Of a DNA stretch of 64,000 bases, positions 61,101 to 64,000 are shown one piece after another (positions within the stretch are counted from its first letter, which is position 1; each line of letters opens with the position of its first letter). Under the pieces are notes generated by a model. That model searched no databases and had not been told where the DNA came from. It was given only the letters and a program-made list of their open reading frames with translations. The DNA is taken from the NCBI RefSeq assembly GCF_008254045.1, contig NZ_CP042425.1:4402001-4466000 (forward strand). Reading direction: 5' to 3'. A program made the translations under genes and the position numbers. Source of the stretch: Limnoglobus roseus. Its GTDB lineage: Bacteria > Planctomycetota > Planctomycetia > Gemmatales > Gemmataceae.

Positions 61101-64000
61101 GGGCACGGCAGACGCCTCCGGTGCTGCCACCTTCGAGATCAACACGCTCGCGGCCCTCGGGTCGCCGCACGCGATCACCGCGGTGTTCACGCCCGCCGAC
61201 GGCAACTTCACCGGATCGACCTCGCCGGCGTACTCGCAGACCGTGAACAAGGCGACACTCACGGTCACCGCCACCGACCGGTCCCGCGTCTACGGCGGGA
61301 CCAATCCGACACTCGCCGCCACGGTCACCGGGTTCGTGCTCGGCCAGACGCTCGCCACCAGCGGCGTCACCGGGGCCGCCGCGCTGTCCACCGCCGCCAC
61401 GCCGATGAGTCCCGTCGTGGGCGGGCCGTACGCGATCACCGCGGCGGTCGGCACCCTCGCCGCCGGGAACTACGACTTCGTCTTCGTCGGCGGGCAACTC
61501 GCCGTCACCCCCGCCGTGCTCACGGTCACCGCCGACAACAAGACGCGAGCCTTCGGCGAATCGAACCCGACCCTCACGGTTACGTTCGCCGGGTTCAAGA
61601 ATGGTGAGACGCTCGGCACGAGCGGCGTCACTGGCACGGCGGCCCTCTCGACGACGGCCACCCCAACCAGCGCCGTCGCCGGCAACCCGTACCCGATCAC
61701 GGCGACCGGCGGCACCCTCGCCGCCGGGAACTACACGTTCGTCACCCTCAACGGCCAGTTCACGGTGACGAAGGCGACCACGGCGGCCGCGGTCACGACC
61801 TCGGGCACCCCGTCGGCCTTCGGGCAAGCGGTCACGCTGTCCGCCACCGTCGCGCGGGGCACGGCCGGGGTCGGCACCCCGACCGGATCAATCACGTTCT
61901 CCGACGGCGGCGTCCCGCTCGGCACGGTCGCCCTCACCGCCGGTGCCGCGTCCTTGACCACGACCCGACTCGGCGTGGGCGTGCACGCGATCACGGTGAC
62001 TTACTCGGGCGACGCGAACTTCGTCGGCAGTGAGTCGCCCGCCGCGACACAGGTGGTGAACAATGTGGACACGACGACGGTCGTAACCACGAACGGCCCG
62101 ACCGCGTTCGGCGTGCCGCAGACCCTGACGGCCGCCGTCACCGCCCCCGACGCGGCAACGCCGACCGGCACGGTCACGTTCTTCGACGGGAGCACGACGC
62201 TCGGCACCGCGGCCGTCGACGCAACCGGCGTGGCGACGCTAGTCGGGGTGAGCCTCTCCACCGGCACGCACGCGATCACCGCCGTGTACGCCGGCAACGC
62301 CACCTTAACAGACAGTACGTCGGCCGCCGTGACCTTCACCGTAAGCCCGGCGGGCACGGCCGTCGCCCTGGCCAGTTCCGCCAACCCGGTGCCGGTCACC
62401 AGGTCCGTCACGTTCACCGCGACGGTGACGAACACGGCCGCCGGTTCGTCGGCCGTCCCGACCGGGTCGGTCACGTTCCGGGCCGACGACGTCGTCATCG
62501 GCACGGTCGCCCTTACCGCCGGCGGCGCGTCCTTGACCACGGCCCTGCTCGGCGTGGGCTCGCACGCGATCACGGTTGCCTACTCGGGCGACGCAAACTT
62601 CGTTGGAAGCGTGTCGCCCGCCGCGACGCAAGTGGTGAACAGGGTGGCCACGACGACAGCCGTAGTCGGGACCGGCCCGGCCTTGTTCGGCACGCCGCAG
62701 ACCCTGACGGCCGCCGTCACCGCCCCCGGCGCGGCCCCGCCGACCGGAACGGTCACATTCTTCGACGGCGGCACGGAGCTGGGCACCGCGACCGTCGACG
62801 CCGCCGGCACGGCAACCCTGGTCGGGATGAGCCTTTCCACCGGCCCGCACGCGATTACCGCTGTGTACGCCGGCGACGCGACGCTCACCGGCAGCACGTC
62901 GGCTGCCGTGACCTTCACCGTAAGCCCGGCGGGCACGGCCGTCGCCCTGGCCAGTTCCGCCAACCCGGTGCCGGTCACCAGGTCCGTCACGTTCACCGCG
63001 ACGGTGACGAACACGGCCGCCGGTTCGTCGGCCGTCCCGACCGGGTCGGTCACGTTCCGGGCCGACGACGTCGTCATCGGCACGGTCGCCCTTACCGCCG
63101 GCGTGGCCACACTAACCACAACTGCCCTTCCCGCCGGCACTCCGGTCGTGTCGGCGACGTTCATGCCGACTGCCGACTTCACAGCCGGTACGGCCTCTCT
63201 GACTCAGACCATCCTCTCGCCCGTCGCGGGTGACGTGAACGGCGACCGCATCGCGGACATCGTGGTCGGTCCGGCCGGCGGGGGCCAACCGGTGACCGTC
63301 ATCAGCGGGGCCGACGGGTCCGTGCTGCGGACATACCCGGTCGCCGACGGGTTCACCGGCGAAGTCCGGACGGCCTCGGCCGACGTGAACGGCGACGGCG
63401 TGGCCGACGTGGTGACCGGCACCGGCCCCGGCGTGCGGCCGATGGTCCGCGTGCTGGACGGCGTGACCGGGCGGACACTCTTCGAGGTCATGCCGTTCGA
63501 AGCCGGGTTCACCGGCGGGGTGTACGTGGCGACCGGGGACGTGACCGGCGACGGCGTCCCGGACCTGATCGTGACGCCCGACGAGGGCGGCGGCCCGGTC
63601 GTGGTCGTCTACGACGGGGCACGGATGGCCGGCGGGACCGGCGCGGCGGTCGAGATGACGCGATTCCTCGGCATCGACGACCCCGCCTTCCGCGGCGGTG
63701 CCCGGGCGGCCGTCGGAGACGTGAACGGGGACGGCGTGGCCGACGTGGTCGTGGCGGCCGGGTTCGGGGGCGGCCCGCGGGTCGCGGTGTACGACGGGCA
63801 AGGGTTTGCCGCTGCCGCCACCCGCACCCGCCTCGTCCCCGACTTCTTCGCCTTCGAGCCGGGCCTTCGCAACGGGGTGTACGTGGCCGTCGGCGACTTC
63901 AACGGCGACGGACTCGCCGACCTGGCGTTCGGCGGCGGCCCCGGCGGCGGCCCGCGGGTGCGGATTGCCGACGCCGCAACGATCCTGGCCAGCGGCGACT
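55147..64000 (+). CDS. Giant autotransporter-strand / Ig / MBG / FG-GAP surface protein (3' truncated by window)
   Basis: One open frame from ATG 55147 to the right edge: at least 2951 residues. The first ~25 residues are basic, and LTPLEDRVTPA (~31-41) is the N-terminal surface-protein motif common in Gemmataceae. Residues ~42-1835 hold three large blocks, each starting TWTGA-like (QTWTGAVNANWSDAGNWSG, RTWTGGDADDSLW, YTWTGADNGDRDWANPGNW). Each contains autotransporter-associated beta-strand repeats of the GANTYTG-G-T-NGGTL type. From ~1839 come Big_3_5-type Ig domains (VYGQPVTLTAVV), MBG-type domains (VYGGTNPTLAATVTGF, FGESNPTLTVTFAGF) and further Ig repeats. From ~2694 FG-GAP repeats (GDVNGDRIADIVVG, ADVNGDGVADVVTG, GDFNGDGLADLAFG) begin and run off the window. 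It is expected to be exported and surface-attached. Confidence 0.92.
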   Translation, partial: MTWVNSLYRTWGISKSRKSAAGRRPLRNLNLTPLEDRVTPAFQTWTGAVNANWSDAGNWSGAIAAGDDLIFPGGAATLSPVNDFAGGTTFASISVLGAGYNLSGNAVAVTAGLSATYGAGTSTSTLDVALGNGAVDVASGGRLDLAGDVSGSAGLNLTGGGTLGLTGASTYTGDTTINAGVLDVDGSIVSPVVLAGGSLTGSGTLNGAGISGSAATTVDPGSVGGAGILTYANGTGFTLPSATTFHVDLNGVTVGTGYDQLKLTNGSALFNPNGADLDISLGYLPAVNTSFQIVSQAKGSPITGRFNGISQFGSVTSGPVTFSVGYFSSGVIITVTAVNVATRTWTGGDADDSLWSSPDNWASGIAPGFGDRLVFASGAARASSVNDFAAGTTFHSIEIQSAGFNFFGNSIQLVGGVTATHASGTSTIGMDLALTANQTINVAAGGGLVLAGQVSGAFGVTKTGEGALAYTGSGANSYTGTTTVNGGTLVLNKTGVNAMGGNLIVGDGTGGETVQLAGDDQIPDAATVTVNEGATFDLNGRSETFATLVLQGTTVAIAAGQTLTLTSGLTTVIAASHAAATIAGPGVLDLGGNPTFALNSDHDGFHNGTINVDAEIGAVIQNGGIVKSGSGIVGLSGANIYAGDTAVYGGAIQVKSDTGLGTPGVTTVASGASVYFNGPALVVDEEFVIAGTGFISSGALTVVSGSATLTGTVTLTGNSQIGAAPAATLTITGAIDDGGSTFDLTVFQGANGRTILSGANLFNGTVTVSGGFLRVTTDDALGNPASASVVSVLSGASLELAGGITLPATKTIAISGVPVSDSSKIMSLSGDNTIQGDIGITGGNNVAFDVAAGTTLQVAGVISGPRDFDKNGAGTLILSGVNTHTGNVNVGDGTLIVNGSLATSNLVFVDGTLGGTGTLPAVTVSAIGTLAPGVGPGLLNTGDVSFTNGTTFSVELNGTTVGTQYDQANVAGTVDLAGATLTIALDATPPIGTTYTIISNDGIDAITGTFNGLPEGSSLTIGVVTLTISYIGGSGNDVVLTVADVSYTWTGADNGDRDWANPGNWVGGIVPTAGSRLFFPVNPVRTESVNSFSPGTVFHSVIILGSGYDIYGNPFAVQNGIATTYAAGTSSLGLGITLLGDQSVDVAAGGTLAVTEAISGAFSLTKVGAGVLRFEHANTYTGGTTVLAGRLALTAPADIGSGVLTINPGATLDLLGNVNLANTITIGGTGVSGLGAVQSSSSTNTLSGNVTLSADTLFQTSTSLNVFGAIGGPFGISTIGPGTFNLLGTTANTYTGTTTAGGNFFVVAKAPGVAAIPGNLVITAGSTFVAQSDNQIVTSAAVTLSAATATFDLDGFSATIGSLTFTGGSVTTGAGMLTLSSGGSITTNGSSSTATLSGHLAFGGPNNFFLVAQGATPGGVDLAVSAVVSSIFNIIKDGAGTMALSGANTYSGGTNINAGVLAISQGTGAGTGVVNVLGTGTLDISGSISVYNFLLVASSGTAVRSSAGANTVGGNVFLATNSTIEVAAFSTLHLATMVNDFGNGSGLTTTGTGTVQLSGTNAYGGGTTITAGNLQVFSAQATGTMGTVALATGTTLLVSTPTYTLPSGGLQLAAGSTFAVPVGLDVTLNGVLTLTADALLNVASAGTLAVTDAIGGAFGLTKTGEGTLTLVGTSSYTGATVVAVGMLRVDGDIASSSGVVVGVAGALSGIGTVGAVTVSGGLLAPGVLSGTLHTGAVTLGNASTFLTVLGGTTAATGYGQLVAEAVDLGGASLQAILGIYTPSPGDTLRIIDNAGLSAVSNTFGGLPEGSTLTLLGYTFRISYVGGDGNDVTLTNIAGTTTTVTTSAATSVYGQPVTLTAVVAAATGTATGTVSFFAGGTLLGTAAVTTVGGSQVATFTTAGLPVGTAVITAVYNGTSIYSASSVTLSGGLTINPAATATHVTSTGTSTYGQGVTFTVQVSAVAPGAGLPAGVVRLFDGATLIATGTADASGAATFEINTLAALGSPHAITAVFTPADGNFTGSTSPAYSQTVNKATLTVTATDRSRVYGGTNPTLAATVTGFVLGQTLATSGVTGAAALSTAATPMSPVVGGPYAITAAVGTLAAGNYDFVFVGGQLAVTPAVLTVTADNKTRAFGESNPTLTVTFAGFKNGETLGTSGVTGTAALSTTATPTSAVAGNPYPITATGGTLAAGNYTFVTLNGQFTVTKATTAAAVTTSGTPSAFGQAVTLSATVARGTAGVGTPTGSITFSDGGVPLGTVALTAGAASLTTTRLGVGVHAITVTYSGDANFVGSESPAATQVVNNVDTTTVVTTNGPTAFGVPQTLTAAVTAPDAATPTGTVTFFDGSTTLGTAAVDATGVATLVGVSLSTGTHAITAVYAGNATLTDSTSAAVTFTVSPAGTAVALASSANPVPVTRSVTFTATVTNTAAGSSAVPTGSVTFRADDVVIGTVALTAGGASLTTALLGVGSHAITVAYSGDANFVGSVSPAATQVVNRVATTTAVVGTGPALFGTPQTLTAAVTAPGAAPPTGTVTFFDGGTELGTATVDAAGTATLVGMSLSTGPHAITAVYAGDATLTGSTSAAVTFTVSPAGTAVALASSANPVPVTRSVTFTATVTNTAAGSSAVPTGSVTFRADDVVIGTVALTAGVATLTTTALPAGTPVVSATFMPTADFTAGTASLTQTILSPVAGDVNGDRIADIVVGPAGGGQPVTVISGADGSVLRTYPVADGFTGEVRTASADVNGDGVADVVTGTGPGVRPMVRVLDGVTGRTLFEVMPFEAGFTGGVYVATGDVTGDGVPDLIVTPDEGGGPVVVVYDGARMAGGTGAAVEMTRFLGIDDPAFRGGARAAVGDVNGDGVADVVVAAGFGGGPRVAVYDGQGFAAAATRTRLVPDFFAFEPGLRNGVYVAVGDFNGDGLADLAFGGGPGGGPRVRIADAATILASGD
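62326..62524 (+). repeat. Exact direct repeat, copy 1 (199 bp) inside the giant gene
   Basis: Bases 62326-62524 are identical to 62905-63103, by eye. The offset is 579 bp, i.e. 193 codons, so the frame is unchanged. It covers part of one Ig-like domain pair (the SSANPVPVTRSVTF region). Confidence 0.9.
62905..63103 (+). repeat. Exact direct repeat, copy 2 (199 bp) inside the giant gene
   Basis: Second copy of the 199-bp block. The surrounding 193-codon unit is also duplicated but shows several substitutions, so the identical core was copied or homogenised more recently than the rest. Confidence 0.9.

Noticed and set aside
1..64000. CRISPR array
   Set aside because: No regularly spaced short direct repeats; the periodic sequences seen are in-frame protein-domain repeats of 87-600 bp.

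Overview
The window looks like chromosomal DNA of a planctomycete, most likely a member of the Gemmataceae. Evidence is the high GC content, very large cadherin/FG-GAP/dockerin-type and autotransporter-strand surface proteins, a PEP-CTERM protein, an N-terminal LEDRVTPA motif on the giant protein at the right end, and many PAS kinases. The genus cannot be fixed from sequence reading alone.

Layout. (1) 1-5.6 kb: 3' part of a cadherin/FG-GAP/dockerin-like surface protein, then a small PEP-CTERM protein. (2) 5.6-8.0 kb: a scarred strip with a tRNA-like 3' half, a truncated tyrosine recombinase, a strong terminator, an 86-nt inverted-repeat structure, a small membrane protein and an ABC-permease remnant. 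(3) 8.0-21.6 kb: an ion-transport, envelope and stress block. It holds an MgtA-type Mg2+ ATPase, flavin reductase-like protein, RNB ribonuclease, CHAD protein, cardiolipin synthase, CtpE-like P-type ATPase, EEP nuclease and a PacL/SERCA-like Ca2+ ATPase. (4) 21.9-25.2 kb (minus): a PAS histidine kinase with a NarL-type regulator and a single receiver. (5) 25.4-36.4 kb: cupin, Cys-rich copper-binding protein, BON protein, dodecin, several small unknowns, DnaK, acetate kinase and phosphoketolase. (6) 36.4-43.7 kb: an insertion-sequence landing zone. An IS3 element sits inside an ISAs1 element at the 3' end of the phosphoketolase gene; further on are a TlpA-like thioredoxin, a compact DUF6791/ThiF-remnant + DUF6527 pair, an IS701-like transposase and an IS5-family element with a 3-bp target duplication. 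(7) 43.7-54.5 kb: sensory block with a broken hybrid kinase, a coiled-coil kinase with Rcp1-type receiver, a 1292-aa multi-PAS hybrid kinase with a canonical LOV (blue-light) domain, and on the opposite strand a GGDEF cyclase, a double-domain KaiC-like ATPase and a small partner. (8) 55.1-64.0 kb: one uninterrupted open frame of at least 2951 codons running off the window, encoding a giant autotransporter-strand/Ig/MBG/FG-GAP surface protein.

How genes work together. Regions 3 and 5 read as a stress and ion-homeostasis neighbourhood: three P-type ATPases, membrane lipid synthesis, chaperone, dodecin/BON/copper buffering, and a phosphoketolase-acetate kinase bypass. This grouping is inference from co-location. 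Region 7 couples light or redox sensing kinases, c-di-GMP synthesis and a KaiC-like switch. The most unusual items are the compact ubiquitin-like-pathway relic (40.4-41.4 kb), the LOV/KaiC/GGDEF neighbourhood, the nested IS elements, and an exact 199-bp internal repeat in the giant protein. No CRISPR array, rRNA operon or intact tRNA was seen.
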